A DNA stretch of 64,000 bases. Source: Zeugodacus cucurbitae. Its lineage: Eukaryota > Arthropoda > Insecta > Diptera > Tephritidae. Location of the stretch: the NCBI RefSeq assembly GCF_028554725.1, contig NC_071668.1, positions 60,854,232 to 60,918,231 of the forward strand, written 5' to 3'. The first letter of the stretch is position 1, and every line of letters starts with the position of its first letter. The notes under the pieces are model-generated. The model had not been told where the DNA came from. It made no database searches and saw only the letters and a list, made by a program, of their open reading frames with translations. Positions 1 through 12,310 of the stretch are shown here, one piece after another. A program made the translations under genes and the position numbers.

Positions 1-861
1 ACAGACGACCATATTTCGGGCCCCAGCGAAGTCGATCAGCCTCAGGCCGTTTGGCGATGTTTCGTCATGGAGGCTGAATTTTCCGACTGTTGTGCCAAAG
101 ACACCTTCTTTACCCACCCTGGCGTTAAAATCGCCAAGCACGACTTTTACATCGTGGCGGGGGCAGCGCTCATAGGTACGTTCTAGGCGCTCATAGAAAG
201 CATCTTTGGTCACATCGTCCTTCTCTCTCTCCTTCAGCGATATGTTGAAGAACCTCGCTTTGATGCGGATTGTGGCTAGACGTTCATCCACCGGGGTAAA
301 TGCCGGGACTCTGCGACGGAGTCTCTCTCCCACCACAAAACCAACACCAAATTTGCGCTCCTTTATATGGCCGCTGTAGTAGATGTCACAAGGACCCACC
401 TTCTTCCGTCCTTGTCCCGTCCATCGCACTTCTTGGATGGCGGTGATGTCAGCCTTGAGTCGTATGAGGACATCAACCAGCTGGGCAGAGGCACCTTCCC
501 AATTAAGGGTCCGGACATTCCAGGTGCATGCCCTTATATCATTATCCTTAAAACGTTTGCAGGTGTCGTCATCAAAAGGGGGGTGTCTCATCCGAGGCTT
601 TCGTAGATTTTTCATTGGTACTTCGTTTTTATGTGGTGGGTCCCAAGCCCTACGCACAATCGCATAAGCGGGCCTCGCCTTCTCACTTTAGCTCGCCTTC
701 AAACGGATGTCTGTTGGCTACCCAGAGGATACTTGGTCTAAAACCGGAAGTCGTGAGCTGCTTGAACCATGTGGAGAAGAATCGTTTCTGGCCACTCCCA
801 AGTGAATGACAATCAAAAACTTTCCTCACTTGCGTGAACTTCTACACATGATCCCATCCTC
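1..861 (-). mobile_element. RTE-clade LINE, 5' end (cut by window start)
   Basis: On the minus strand this encodes the N-terminal part of the same RTE polyprotein found complete at 23135-26389, with the start codon complement at 613-615 and the 5' untranslated region reaching about base 861. The boundary is set where similarity to the complete copy ends after catcctc. The endonuclease segment carries the same small in-frame deletion as the copy at 6366-9585, replacing the CAHAPTE stretch with KERE. The rest of the element lies left of the window. Confidence 0.85.
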
Positions 862-1780
862 CCATAATCCCATAGATCCCATAAATTACGAGTGTATAAA
901 ATGTTCGCTTGCGCCCGAATATAGCCTTTCCTTACTTGTTTTTGGTTTCATTTGTTCCAATGTGCTAAATGCAAGCAGAACCACAACCATTAGCACTAAA
1001 AGCTGTTGAAAAACTAATTTAGCACGTCCTTAAAACTTTTGTTTTTAAATGAATCAATGAAAAAGTTTTCACAAAAGTCGGTTTTGTGAAAATTGAGAGC
1101 ATGTGAAATGTGGACAGCATAAAAAATTAGCGCATTTTCTATGGTACTTACGCTGCGAAAATATACACAGCAACAACCAGCTGAACCAATATGTGTAGAA
1201 GTTTGTATGTTTTGACATTTTGTATGAATAATAATAATTCAGTGCACAAATCATAAGGAAAAATATGAGACCAGATTTCAAATACTATTTTTAGCGTGAA
1301 GGCTGAGGATTTGGCAGCTGGTTGAATACCTACTTATTTGGTTTACCATCATTGCCAAATCGAAAGGTTAGTTGGTTGACTGGTGCTGATTGAATTGTGA
1401 TTAATGTTATGTACATATGTAAATTCAGTATGTAGAACTATTGAACTATAGTTCTTAAAAAATTTGCAATTAGCAAAATATACAGCCTTAGACAGAAACT
1501 CATTCAATTATAACCAGTTGTTTATGAAGTAATTAAGGTTTTTGTTCAGGTGTAGACGAACATTTTATATTCTCACAATGTATTTATTTATGATAACTTG
1601 CGAGTACTCAAGTTGATAGTTTTGTTATATTTGTATGACTATTTTATAATATATTTTAGTGAACTTTGTGCACGCTTCAGTGATATTTTGCGTTCAAACT
1701 TACATTTTCTTCAACTTAAACAAAACCAAATGAGGCTCAGCTATTTCTGACTATATACTTCCATTGGAACCATTTGAAAA
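862..1780. other. AT-rich noncoding stretch
   Basis: I see no gene here. The longest minus-strand frame (70 codons, 1069-1281) opens with TTG rather than ATG and resembles nothing I recognise. Bases 1640-1782 recur in the tandem array (for example 29485-29632), so this stretch is related to the array units rather than being independent flank. Confidence 0.6.
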
Positions 1781-1856
1781 TAAAGGGTGATTTTTTAAGA
1801 GCTTGATAACTTTTTTAAAAAAAAAAACGCATAAACGTTAGATTGGTTCATGACAT

Positions 1857-2569
1857 TTACTTTTTGAAGATAATTTCATTTAAATGTTGACCGCGGCTGC
1901 GTCTTAGGTGGTCCATTCGGAAAGTCCAATTTTGGGCAACTTTTTCGAGCATTTCGGCCGGAATAGCCCGAATTTCTTCGGAAATGTTGTCTTCCAAAGC
2001 TGGAATAGTTGCTGGCTTATTTCTGTAGACTTTAGACTTGACGTAGCCCCACAAAAAATAGTCTAAAGGCGTTAAATCGCATGATCTTGGTGGCCAACTT
2101 ACGGGTCCATTTCTTGAGATGAATTGTTCTCCGAAGTTTTCCCTCAAAATGGCCATAGAATCGCGAGCTGTGTGGCATGTAGCGCCATCTTGTTGAAACC
2201 ACATGTCAACCAAGTTCAGTTCTTCCATTTTTGGCAACAAAAAGTTTGTTAGCATCGAACGATAGCGATCGCCATTCACCGTAACGTTGCGTCCAACAGC
2301 ATCTTTGAAAAAATACGGTCCAATGATTCCACCAGCGTACAAACCACACCAAACAGTGCATTTTTCGGGATGCATGGGCAGTTCTTGAACGGCTTCTGGT
2401 TGCTCTTCACCCCAAATGCGGCAATTTTGCTTATTTACGTAGCCATTCAACCAGAAATGAGCCTCATCGCTGAACAAAATTTGTCGATAAACACATTTCG
2501 AACCGAACACTGATTTTGGTAATAAAATTCAATGATTTGCAAGCGTTGCTCGTTAGTAAGTCTATTCAT
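1857..2569 (-). pseudogene. Mariner DD41D transposase, broken
   Basis: The minus-strand start codon at 2567-2569 opens MNRLTNEQRLQIIEFYYQNQ, the usual N-terminus of these transposases, but after about 26 codons the frame breaks. A deletion has joined the beginning of the helix-turn-helix region to the catalytic domain in another frame. The downstream frame, ending at 1857, is open for 217 codons and keeps the first catalytic aspartate (FSDEAHFWLNGYVNKQN), the second (QQDGATCHTA) and the third (CDLTPLDYFLWGYVKSKVY). Intact members are about 340 residues long, so roughly 100 residues are missing. The catalytic domain looks intact; the DNA-binding domain is not. Confidence 0.9.
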
Positions 2570-2641
2570 GATGAAATGTCAAAGCATACTGAGCATCTTT
2601 CTCTTTGACACCATGTCTGAAATCCCACGTGATCTGTCAAA

Positions 2642-2723
2642 TACTAATGCATGAAAATCCTAACCTCAAAAAAATCACCCGTTACTAATGCATGAAAATC
2701 CTAACCTCAAAAAAATCACCCGT
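2642..2723. repeat. 41-base tandem duplication of mariner end
   Basis: Two direct copies with period 41, starting at 2642 and 2683, each ending in the terminal aaaaaaatcacccgt. The outer copy is the one used, since the TA duplication follows it at 2724-2725. Confidence 0.9.
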
Positions 2724-2725
2724 TA

Positions 2726-3827
2726 TTATATTTAAATATCATTTCAAAAGATGGCTGTACTTATTTACATATCTTATTAATTATAATTTCAACTCCGCTA
2801 TAATTTCGTTCCGCGCCTTTTTAATTATCCTTGTTTACTTTTTTATTTCGCTATTCACAAGCTTTCTTTCTTTGAGGCATTTGTACCATCATCGTCGAAA
2901 AATAGCTTTCAGTGATGAGTCGTTTGCGGTAGCAATGTAGCCTGCAATTAACAAAGGTAAGGTAATTAATTTCATTTGCTCAGTTACTTAATTGCAGTGC
3001 AAAAGAACAATCGGTGTATACTTTATGACTAAACATTTCAAACCTTTGCGCAGACATACACTTTTAACCAAGTTTCGGTGTTGTACGCGCCCACACAGAA
3101 GCAATTGGATTGCTTCACAGACATTGATACTGCTTAATATCAGAAGCCGTACCTGCTATACAGTCAGATTATTATCAATTACGCTATCAGTCAGAACGTC
3201 TGCCTCTCATGACATGCTGCATATATAACTATTGGCCTTTACTAATATTGCTAGATAACAGTACGTTCACATAGTGAAGGTAAATGAGTGCAAACGAGCT
3301 GATTAATTTTCATGCCATAAGCTTCATATTACATACAAAGCCTCTACAGTGTGTAGACCAGCATTCGCATATTCTACGAAAACCTCCCTTCACACCATTT
3401 GATGGCATCAATTGAATGCGTGAGCTTTTTACAAACACACACGAACAATAAATTACAATGTTGAACATTTCAATTGTTTAATTTTCTTTAGTTCACGAAT
3501 ATTTCGAATGCGAAAGCAATATGTTTATCGGCTATACTTGCTGTTATTCAAACATAGTGCTGCTCAATTGAACACTTGTAGGCTGTGCACAGCGGTTCCA
3601 CTTGTATGAAACTGCGGCCATTAATACTTTCCGTTAAGATATCGGTATGAAATTTTCCCCAAAAATCTAGAAAAACAGTTTAAATATATGATTAAAAAAA
3701 TTTATCACATCGTGCGACTATATCCTATAGCTCTCATAAGAACGATCGGGACAACATAAAATTTGTATGGGAGGTGGGCGTGGTTATGATCCGATTTCTT
3801 TCATTTTTGGACTGTATTAGGTAGTGG
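2726..3827. other. Noncoding flank, repeat-derived at its right end
   Basis: No gene recognised. From about 3600 the text (ggtatgaaatttt, cctatagctctcataagaacgatc, gggaggtgggcgtggttatgatccg) resembles the inner part of the foldback-like repeats that fill the array, so the last 220 bases are probably a fragment of a related repeat. Confidence 0.5.
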
Positions 3828-5494
3828 GTCCCTAACTATACGACTGACCAAGCTTCCCTGAAACTGGTCAGTAATTCTGACATATAATCACTTAACAATA
3901 ACGCGAAGCATTTATGTAAGACATATGCACATTGCACACAGAAATTTCATCGAGTTTGGGGTAAATGGTTCGAATAACCTTATCGTATTATTTGATTTGA
4001 TTTGCAGGTGATGTTAACTGAACTGTGACTAAGTAAATGCGTAAGTTGATGCAAATTTGCTTTACATCTTAGTGTAGTTCTATTGACAATTGAAGCTGAA
4101 TTAATTAATCAAATCTATATTTTGCGTTACACAGTATATAACAACTTATTAATTGTTTCTTAAATCTACATATATCCAACTATTCAATATGAATTTAAAT
4201 TTATTCAAAAAAAATTTTAAACCACTGGCATAAACTAAGAATATTTTATATAAAAATTAAATAACATTTTAATCTATGCTGTTTTAACTTGACATCTATA
4301 TATTTTTGATTGACAACTTGGAATTGATTTAATAACAAAATACATGAATAGTAATGAGATGTAGATAATTCAATTAGTTAGCACTGACATTCATTGAATT
4401 TATTTGGAGCGAAAGTTTGTGATAATGACGCTATGGCTGTACACCTATATATACTTACTACATATTAATTAATATACTATAACTGACTGATTTAGGATTG
4501 ATACCTACGAGTTCATATACAAATTACTACATTACACAGGTATAGTTCAGTAGAAGAATGTTTACACAGTCTGATAAATCTCACTGGACTTTTCTATTAA
4601 ACTGATGTAATTTAAAAATAATTGGTGCACATTAAATGTCAACGAGTCATGTATATAAATCCTTTCAATACTAATTTCAAAGCTAGCATTTGTAAAAAAA
4701 GTTTATACTTGGTTTGTAGATACTTGAGTTCTATATTAGTATATATATATTATTAATAATACTTATATGTATATACTTATAAAGTGTCGTAACTAAGCCA
4801 TAAATAAAAAATACGGAAGTAATATTTGGTCCAGAAGTTCACATTAAGCAGGAGCATTTCATCGATTTTCAAATAAACTGTATTGAAATTGGAATATTCG
4901 CTTCACTATTATTGTGCTCTAAAACCTGAATTGTTAACCATAGGATTGAGTTCTTCATTTTATCACACCAGCGAATAGAAGCAAAACTATGTATGAAAAT
5001 TACCTCAACACATTGAAAATAATATAAATACTCACGCTCAATAAAAATAGAAAACACAACTAAATAATTGGCGTGGAAAATATTCGAAGAGGCAACTTTA
5101 CAAAAAATATTCACCATTATTTTAAAGGCACCAAGTACTTTCAAGCATACATTGATTGTTAGTGGCGTAATTGATTGTTATGCAGCTGAGTGGTTCTACA
5201 ATTTTCAAAATTTTGTTTTGTTGTTGCATTTATTATTTTTTTTTTTGCCACCCATCAAATTTCTGCAATTTTTTCAGTTTTGTTTGTAAATCACAAAGAG
5301 CGATTATTGATGGTTGGAGAAATATTTGTGTTGTTTTTGATTATTTTAAATTGAAAGTGTTTGTTTGCCTAAAGCAGCTGCAAAAATTGTTGTAAAAAGG
5401 ATTCGGCGCTTTCAAACAAAAAGTGCAATGAGCAGCAATTTATTGCCTCCAGGCCACCCTGTAATTATGTTTTTTGGCTATATTTTTATTGGCT
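3828..5494. other. Unique AT-rich intergenic DNA
   Basis: This stretch has no second copy in the window. It is very AT-rich with simple TA runs near 4738-4760 and no convincing coding frame. Short open frames (for example 4869-5144 minus, 5171-5395 plus) have low-complexity hydrophobic composition typical of AT-rich noncoding DNA. Confidence 0.6.
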
Positions 5495-6365
5495 ATATAT
5501 ACTCTCGTAACAAAATTTTTTGGCTATACATATGTCCGTCCGTCAGTGCAAGCTGTATCTTTAGTAAATATTAAGATATGTTGTTGATAACTTGGTTGCT
5601 TTCGAAGATGGGCGAGTGACATAACTAAGCCATAAATATAGCTAAAAAAGCAAAATTTTGTAGAAAGGTTCGCACCTAGAAGGGCATATTTGGATGTAAG
5701 TTTTTTGAGAAAGTGGGCTTGGTCCCGCCTCCTATTAGGATTTATGTACATATCTCGTAAACTCCGAAAGCTATATCAACCAAACTCTCTAGAGTCGTTT
5801 CTTTTAGAAATCGGAAAATAACCAGGCATACCTCCCATACAAAGCTTATGTTGAAAACTACTAAAAATATTTTAATTCATTAAGGAAAACCACTAGAAAT
5901 CTTAAATTTCATTATAAAGAAGGTAAAGAGGGGGTGCAATCAAATTGGTATAAAAAATTTAAATGGGTGTGGCTCCGCCCACATCTCCGAAGTTGCTTAA
6001 TCTATTTCAATGAAATTTGGTTTGTAATATTTTCCTGGCATTCCAATGATATTTTGTGAAAATAGGTCAAATCGGTTCACAACTATGCCTACGCCTTCTA
6101 AATTCAAGAACTTTGAAGTCCATCGGAATCGTTTACTTTATAATATATATAGTAAGCTCTAGTGAAGATATTTTGAAGAAATTCAGAGGGAATATTTTTC
6201 TTCTAATAATATGTCTCCGTGCCAAAAATGGGTGAAATTGAGTTATAACTTCACATTGCTCCCATATACCTCATATTATGGTTTCCAACTTTCAAAGGAC
6301 TTAATACATATATTACGAATATTTGGGTCAAATTGTGTGTTATCTCTAAAAAATATAGCAATAAA
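5495..6365 (-). repeat. Inverted, diverged foldback-like repeat
   Basis: Read on the minus strand this matches the array repeat (for example 16019-17148). The left end has tactctcgtaac followed by gtccgtccgtcagtgcaagctgta, the reverse of the GGAC run and its flank. The right end has tatggtttccaactttcaaaggac and gggtcaaattgtgtgttat, the reverse of the repeat's start. It is much more diverged than the array copies and appears truncated where the RTE element begins. Confidence 0.75.
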
Positions 6366-9300
6366 TTGTGTGTGTGTGTGTGATTGGCGTTGCAACCGTT
6401 TAGCCGGTTATAGCCGAATCGACGATAGTGCGCCACCTCTCTCTCTCCTTCGCAGTTCGGCGCCAGTTGGAGATCCCAAGTTTAACCAGGTCGCTCTCCA
6501 CCTGGTCCCTCCAACGGAGTGGAGGCCTTCCCCTTCCTCGGCTTCCTCCGGCGGGTACTGCATCGAACGATTTCAGTGCTGGAGTGTTTTCGTCGATTCG
6601 GACAACATGACCTAGCCAGCGTAGCCGCTGTCTTTTTATTCGCTGAACTATGTCAATGTCGTCGTATAACTCGTACAGCTCATCGTTCCATCGCCTGCGG
6701 TATTCGCCGTTGCCAATGTTCTGAGGACCATAAGTCTTGCGCAAAATTTTCCTCTCGAAAACTCCTAGTGTCGTCTCATCTGATGTTGACATCGTCCAAG
6801 CTTCTGCACCGTAGAGCAGGACGGGAATGATAAGCGACTTGTAGAGCTTGATTTTGGTTCGTCGAGAGAGGAATTTACTGTTCAATTGCCTACTCAGTCC
6901 AAAGTAGCACATGTTGGCAAGAGTTATTCTGCGCTGGATTTCGAGGCTGACATTGTTCGTGTTGTTGATGCTGGTTCCCAGGTATACGAAATTATCTACG
7001 ACTTCGAAGTTATGAGTGTCAACAGTGACGTGGGAGCCAAGACGCGAATGCGCCGACTGTTTGCTTGATGACGGGAGATATTTCGTCTTGTCCTCATTCA
7101 CCTCCAGACCCTTTCGCTTCGCCTCCTTATCCATGCGGGAAAAAGCAGAACAAACGGCGCGGTTGTTGCTTCCGATGATATCAATATCATCGGCGTACGC
7201 CAGGAGCTGTACACTCTTGTAGAAGATTGTACCTTCTCGGTTTAGCTCTGCAGCTCTTATAATTTTTTCCAGCATCAGGTTAAAGAAGTCGCACGATAGT
7301 GAGTCACCTTGTCTGAAACCTCGTTTGGTATCGAACGGCTCGGAGAGGTCCTTCCCAATCATGACGGAGCTTTTGGTGTTGCTCAGCGTCAATTTACACA
7401 GCCGTATTAGTTTTGCGGGGATACCAAATTCAGACATCGCGGCGTAAAGGCAGCTCCTTTTCGTGCTGTCGAAAGCAGCTTTAAAATCGACAAAAAGATG
7501 GTGTGTGTCGATCCTCTTTTCACGGGTCTTCTCCAAAATTTGGCGCATGGTGAATATCTGGTCAGTTGTCGATTTTCCAGGTCTAAAGCCACACTGATAA
7601 GGTCCAATCAGTTTGTTGGCGGTGGGCTTTAGTCTTTCACACAGTACGCTCGATAGAACCTTGTATGCGATATTTAGGAGGCTGATCCCACGGTAATTGG
7701 CGCAGATTGTGGGATCTCCCTTTTTATGGATTGGGCAGAGCAGATTCCAATCGTCAGGCATGCTTTCTTCCGACCATATTCTGCAAAGAAGCTGATGCAT
7801 GAACCTTATCAGTTCTTCGCCGCCGTATTTGAATAGTTCTGCCGGTAATCTATCGGCCCCCGCTGCTTTGTTGTTCTTCAAGCGGGTAATTGCTATTCGA
7901 ATTTCTTCATGGTCGGGTAATGGAACATCTGTTCCATCGTCATCGATTGGGGGATCGGGTTCGCCATCTCCTGGTGCTGTACTCTCACTGCCATTCAGCA
8001 GCTCGGAGAAGTGTTCCCTCCATAATCCCAGTATGCCCTGGACATCGGTTACCAGATTACCACCTTGGTCTCTACATGAGGATGCTCCGGTCTTGAAACC
8101 TTCGTTAAGTCGCTTCATTTTTTCATAAAATTTTCGAGCATTACCTCTGTCTGCCAGCTTCTCAAGCTCTTCGTACTCACGCATTTCGGCCTCTTTCTTT
8201 TTTTGTCTGTAGATGCGTCTCGCTTTCCTCTTCAGCTCTCGGTATCTATCCCATCCCGCACGTGTTGTGGTCGTTTGCAACGTTGCGAGGTAGGCAGTCT
8301 GTTTTCTCTCCGCTGCGAGACGGCACTCCTCATCGTACCAGCTTGTTTTTTGTCGTTGCCGAAAACCAATTGTTTCGACTGCAGCGGTACGCAGTGAGTT
8401 TGAGATGCCGTTCCACAGTTCCCTTATACCGAGATGCTGATGAGTGCTCTCAGAGAGCAGGAGTGCAAGTCGAGTAGAGTATTTCGTGGCTGTCTGTTGC
8501 GATTGCAGCTTTTCGACTTCGAACCTTCCTTGTGTTTTTTGACGGGCATTCTTTGCTGCACAGAGGCGGGTGCGTATCTTCGCTGCGACCAGATAATGGT
8601 CCGAGTCTATATTTGGTCCTCGGAGCGTACGCACGTCTAAAACACAGGAGACATGTCTTCCGTCTATCACAACGTGATCAATTTGGTTCCGCGTGTTTCG
8701 ATCAGGAGACAGCCAAGTAGCTTGATGTATTTTCTTATGCTGGAATCTGGTACTACAGACGACCATATTTCGGGCCCCAGCGAAGTCGATCAGCCTCAGG
8801 CCGTTTGGCGATGTTTCGTCATGGAGGCTGAATTTTCCGACTGTTGTGCCAAAGACACCTTCTTTACCCACCCTGGCGTTAAAATCGCCAAGCACGACTT
8901 TTACATCGTGGCGGGGGCAGCGCTCATAGGTACGTTCTAGGCGCTCATAGAAAGCATCTTTGGTCACATCGTCCTTCTCTCTCTCCTTCAGCGATATGTT
9001 GAAGAACCTCGCTTTGATGCGGATTGTGGCTAGACGTTCATCCACCGGGGTAAATGCCGGGACTCTGCGACGGAGTCTCTCTCCCACCACAAAACCAACA
9101 CCAAATTTGCGCTCCTTTATATGGCCGCTGTAGTAGATGTCACAAGGACCCACCTTCTTCCGTCCTTGTCCCGTCCATCGCACTTCTTGGATGGCGGTGA
9201 TGTCAGCCTTGAGTCGTATGAGGACATCAACCAGCTGGGCAGAGGCACCTTCCCAATTAAGGGTCCGGACATTCCAGGTGCATGCCCTTATATCATTATC

Positions 9301-9585
9301 CTTAAAACGTTTGCAGGTGTCGTCATCAAAAGGGGGGTGTCTCATCCGAGGCTTTCGTAGATTTTTCATTGGTACTTCGTTTTTATGTGGTGGGTCCCAA
9401 GCCCTACGCACAATCGCATAAGCGGGCCTCGCCTTCTCACTTTAGCTCGCCTTCAAACGGATGTCTGTTGGCTACCCAGAGGATACTTGGTCTAAAACCG
9501 GAAGTCGTGAGCTGCTTGAACCATGTGGAGAAGAATCGTTTCTGGCCACTCCCAAGTAAATGACAATCAAAAACTTTCCTCACTT
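6366..9585 (-). mobile_element. RTE-clade LINE, near full length, damaged
   Basis: The 3' end is at the left, with an alternating tgtg tail instead of the gtat tail of the other copies, followed by a 3' untranslated region of under 40 bases. This tail type is usual for RTE elements. The 5' end is trimmed: similarity to the complete copy stops after ctttcctcactt at 9585, about 35 bases short, where the deletion joins it to flank. No target duplication can be checked because of that deletion. Confidence 0.9.
6400..9369 (-). CDS. RTE endonuclease-reverse transcriptase, defective
   Basis: Start taken at the ATG complement 9367-9369 ([11 protein letters not shown]); the open frame extends further 5' only through non-ATG codons. 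The protein is about 989 residues. The N-terminal APE-type endonuclease has [26 protein letters not shown] and SDHYLV, but the CAHAPTE motif is replaced by KERE in an in-frame deletion, so cleavage activity is probably lost. The reverse transcriptase follows with [20 protein letters not shown] and YADDIDII. Two residues (SV) before LCPIHKK are missing relative to the copy at 23163. The C-terminal [17 protein letters not shown] region is typical of insect RTE proteins. Open but likely inactive. Confidence 0.85.
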   Translation of the reverse strand: MKNLRKPRMRHPPFDDDTCKRFKDNDIRACTWNVRTLNWEGASAQLVDVLIRLKADITAIQEVRWTGQGRKKVGPCDIYYSGHIKERKFGVGFVVGERLRRRVPAFTPVDERLATIRIKARFFNISLKEREKDDVTKDAFYERLERTYERCPRHDVKVVLGDFNARVGKEGVFGTTVGKFSLHDETSPNGLRLIDFAGARNMVVCSTRFQHKKIHQATWLSPDRNTRNQIDHVVIDGRHVSCVLDVRTLRGPNIDSDHYLVAAKIRTRLCAAKNARQKTQGRFEVEKLQSQQTATKYSTRLALLLSESTHQHLGIRELWNGISNSLRTAAVETIGFRQRQKTSWYDEECRLAAERKQTAYLATLQTTTTRAGWDRYRELKRKARRIYRQKKKEAEMREYEELEKLADRGNARKFYEKMKRLNEGFKTGASSCRDQGGNLVTDVQGILGLWREHFSELLNGSESTAPGDGEPDPPIDDDGTDVPLPDHEEIRIAITRLKNNKAAGADRLPAELFKYGGEELIRFMHQLLCRIWSEESMPDDWNLLCPIHKKGDPTICANYRGISLLNIAYKVLSSVLCERLKPTANKLIGPYQCGFRPGKSTTDQIFTMRQILEKTREKRIDTHHLFVDFKAAFDSTKRSCLYAAMSEFGIPAKLIRLCKLTLSNTKSSVMIGKDLSEPFDTKRGFRQGDSLSCDFFNLMLEKIIRAAELNREGTIFYKSVQLLAYADDIDIIGSNNRAVCSAFSRMDKEAKRKGLEVNEDKTKYLPSSSKQSAHSRLGSHVTVDTHNFEVVDNFVYLGTSINNTNNVSLEIQRRITLANMCYFGLSRQLNSKFLSRRTKIKLYKSLIIPVLLYGAEAWTMSTSDETTLGVFERKILRKTYGPQNIGNGEYRRRWNDELYELYDDIDIVQRIKRQRLRWLGHVVRIDENTPALKSFDAVPAGGSRGRGRPPLRWRDQVESDLVKLGISNWRRTAKERERWRTIVDSAITG

Positions 9586-11419
9586 CCATCAATGAAAAAG
9601 TTTTCACAAAAGTCGGTTTTGTGAAAATTGAGAGCATGTGAAATGTGGACAGCATAAAAAATTAGCGCATTTTCTATGGTACTTACGCTGCGAAAATATA
9701 CACAGCAACAACCAGCTGAACCAATATGTGTAGAAGTTTGTATGTTTTGACATTTTGTATGAATAATAATAATTCAGTGCACAAATCATAAGGAAAAATA
9801 TGAGACCAGATTTCAAATACTATTTTTAGCGTGAAGGCTGAGGATTTGGCAGCTGGTTGAATACCTACTTATTTGGTTTACCATCATTGCCAAATCGAAA
9901 GGTTAGTTGGTTGACTGGTGCTGATTGAATTGTGATTAATGTTATGTACATATGTAAATTCAGTATGTAGAACTATTGAACTATAGTTCTTAAAAAATTT
10001 GCAATTAGCAAAATATACAGCCTTAGACAGAAACTCATTCAATTATAACCAGTTGTTTATGAAGTAATTAAGGTTTTTGTTCAGGTGTAGACGAACATTT
10101 TATATTCTCACAATGTATTTATTTATGATAACTTGCGAGTACTCAAGTTGATAGTTTTGTTATATTTGTATGACTATTTTATAATATATTTTAGTGAACT
10201 TTGTGCACGCTTCAGTGATATTTTGCGTTCAAACTTACATTTTCTTCAACTTAAACAAAACCAAATGAGGCTCAGCTATTTCTGACTATATACTTCCATT
10301 GGAACCATTTGAAAATATTATATTTAAATATCATTTCAAAAGATGGCTGTACTTATTTACATATCTTATTAATTATAATTTCAACTCCGCTATAATTTCG
10401 TTCCGCGCCTTTTTAATTATCCTTGTTTACTTTTTTATTTCGCTATTCACAAGCTTTCTTTCTTTGAGGCATTTGTACCATCATCGTCGAAAAATAGCTT
10501 TCAGTGATGAGTCGTTTGCGGTAGCAATGTAGCCTGCAATTAACAAAGGTAAGGTAATTAATTTCATTTGCTCAGTTACTTAATTGCAGTGCAAAAGAAC
10601 AATCGGTGTATACTTTATGACTAAACATTTCAAACCTTTGCGCAGACATACACTTTTAACCAAGTTTCGGTGTTGTACGCGCCCACACAGAAGCAATTGG
10701 ATTGCTTCACAGACATTGATACTGCTTAATATCAGAAGCCGTACCTGCTATACAGTCAGATTATTATCAATTACGCTATCAGTCAGAACGTCTGCCTCTC
10801 ATGACATGCTGCATATATAACTATTGGCCTTTACTAATATTGCTAGATAACAGTACGTTCACATAGTGAAGGTAAATGAGTGCAAACGAGCTGATTAATT
10901 TTCATGCCATAAGCTTCATATTACATACAAAGCCTCTACAGTGTGTAGACCAGCATTCGCATATTCTACGAAAACCTCCCTTCACACCATTTGATGGCAT
11001 CAATTGAATGCGTGAGCTTTTTACAAACACACACGAACAATAAATTACAATGTTGAACATTTCAATTGTTTAATTTTCTTTAGTTCACGAATATTTCGAA
11101 TGCGAAAGCAATATGTTTATCGGCTATACTTGCTGTTATTCAAACATAGTGCTGCTCAATTGAACACTTGTAGGCTGTGCACAGCGGTTCCACTTGTATG
11201 AAACTGCGGCCATTAATACTTTCCGTTAAGATATCGGTATGAAATTTTCCCCAAAAATCTAGAAAAACAGTTTAAATATATGATTAAAAAAATTTATCAC
11301 ATCGTGCGACTATATCCTATAGCTCTCATAAGAACGATCGGGACAACATAAAATTTGTATGGGAGGTGGGCGTGGTTATGATCCGATTTCTTTCATTTTT
11401 GGACTGTATTAGGTAGTGG
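8755..11419. repeat. Segmental duplication, copy 2
   Basis: Second copy of the 1-3827 block, without the mariner and with a deletion that removes the last bases of the RTE and its flank. Its right end continues directly into a foldback-type repeat and then the first array unit, so this copy, not copy 1, is the one attached to the array. Confidence 0.9.
9588..11200. other. Noncoding stretch between RTE and array
   Basis: Same sequence as 1053-1782 plus 2726-3608. Bases 10150-10420 are also similar to the stretch that follows the older repeat in units 3-8 (for example 29490-29720), so this is probably an eroded array unit. I find no gene. Confidence 0.5.
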
Positions 11420-11846
11420 CTAAAAAAAACGAGTGCAGAAAGTTTGGTTTATATAGCTGCATTGGTTTGCAAAATATGTATAAAAAACTTAGTAGGGGGC
11501 GGGGTCATACCAAATTTTATTTCCATAGCATTATGTATGGCTTAGTTATGGCACTTTATGTGTTTTCGGTTTTCGCCATTTTGTGGTCGTGGCAGTGGTC
11601 CGATTTTGCTCATTTTCATCAAGATATCTTAATTTTTACTCAAGTTACAGCTTGCACAGACGGACGGACGGACGGACGGACGGACAGACAGACATTCGGA
11701 TTTGAACTCCACTCTTCACCCTGATCACTTTGGTATATATAACCCTATGTCTAACTCGTTTAGTTTTGGGTGTTACAAACAACCGTTATGTGAACAAAAC
11801 TATAATACTCTCTTTAGCAACATTTGTTGCGAGAGTATAAAAATTA
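11340..11846 (+). repeat. Foldback-like repeat, truncated (unit 1)
   Basis: Only the right half of the repeat is present, from gggaggtgggcgtggtt to the closing ttgcgagagtataaaa. The GGAC run (about 11660-11695) is longer than in other units. The left part derives from a different member, so this looks like a hybrid made at the duplication breakpoint. Confidence 0.75.
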
Positions 11847-12064
11847 CAGCAGCAAATATTGCAATAACCCACCAACTAACCGACCTAACGCCTCGATATC
11901 ATCCTGGTCGCATTCCCACAGTTTTCTCGCACAATTCGCGATCAACTCCTGTGTGATGCCGATTTTCGTCGACGTCGACGACAAAGTTCTTCGCGATAGA
12001 CGTATGTATTGTATGGTAAATATGACTTGGCGTGAGATGAATTCGTTATTGATATTTTGTTCAC
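11844..12064 (-). pseudogene. B-family frame, unit 1, frameshifted
   Basis: Matches the 80-codon B frame of the other units but has lost 22 bases in its middle, after gccgattttc, which removes the codons around NIVALNKA and shifts the frame. The first codon is GTG as in all copies. This is the only B copy with a disrupted frame, and it lies at the edge of the array. Confidence 0.8.
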
Positions 12065-12099
12065 AGTTTTTGTTCTTTCTATATACGATATGGTTAGTG

Positions 12100-12213
12100 A
12101 CTATGGTTTCGCTGTAAAGAGCCTGATGAATATACTTTGAGTCAGGTAGTTTACTCTGGAAAGTTGCAGAAGCTCCCTCTGCTAGGTGATTAAATTTAAA
12201 GGTCAGCTACCTG
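12100..12213 (-). promoter_or_regulatory. B upstream region with two CAGGTAG sites (unit 1)
   Basis: CAGGTAG is exact at 12143-12149 and, on the other strand, at 12207-12213. The TATA-like stretch seen in other units is altered here (tgaatatact instead of gaattatatact), consistent with decay of this unit. Confidence 0.5.
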
Positions 12214-12310
12214 CGCTTATCTGGTTGACTTAACATCTAAAAAACGGAACATTCATCATAAAATTTCCCAAAATGCAATTTAGAACATAATTAAACCAAA
12301 ATGAGAATGA

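Larger units (their letters stand above)
1783..2723 (-). mobile_element. DD41D mariner (rosa-group) element, internally deleted
   Basis: A 941-base element sits between two TA dinucleotides. The corresponding site at 10316-10317 in the duplicate block is an empty TA, so the ends are exact. Both ends share the inverted repeat core GGGTGATTTTTT. The inner frame encodes the C-terminal two thirds of a mariner transposase. Spacing of the second and third catalytic aspartates (QQDGATCH to CDLTPLDYF) is 41 residues, which defines the DD41D group first described in Ceratitis rosa. The right end is duplicated in tandem (period 41). The element lacks most of its DNA-binding domain and is non-autonomous. 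Confidence 0.93.
1..3827. repeat. Segmental duplication, copy 1
   Basis: This block matches 8755-11419 almost base for base. Bases 1-827 correspond to 8755-9585, bases 1053-1782 to 9588-10317, and bases 2724-3827 to 10316-11419. The two copies differ by a mariner insertion here (1783-2723) and by about 225 bases (828-1052) that are missing from the other copy. Homology stops sharply after a shared ctgtattaggtagtgg. The block begins inside an RTE element, so its true left edge lies outside the window. Confidence 0.9.

Noticed and set aside
1857..2510. A complete transposase gene
   Set aside because: The frame lacks the N-terminal DNA-binding region; the true start lies in another frame across a deletion.
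8755..9585. Two independent RTE insertions at 1 and 8755
   Set aside because: The flanks beyond the element are the same in both copies and both share the KERE deletion, so one is a duplicate of the other.
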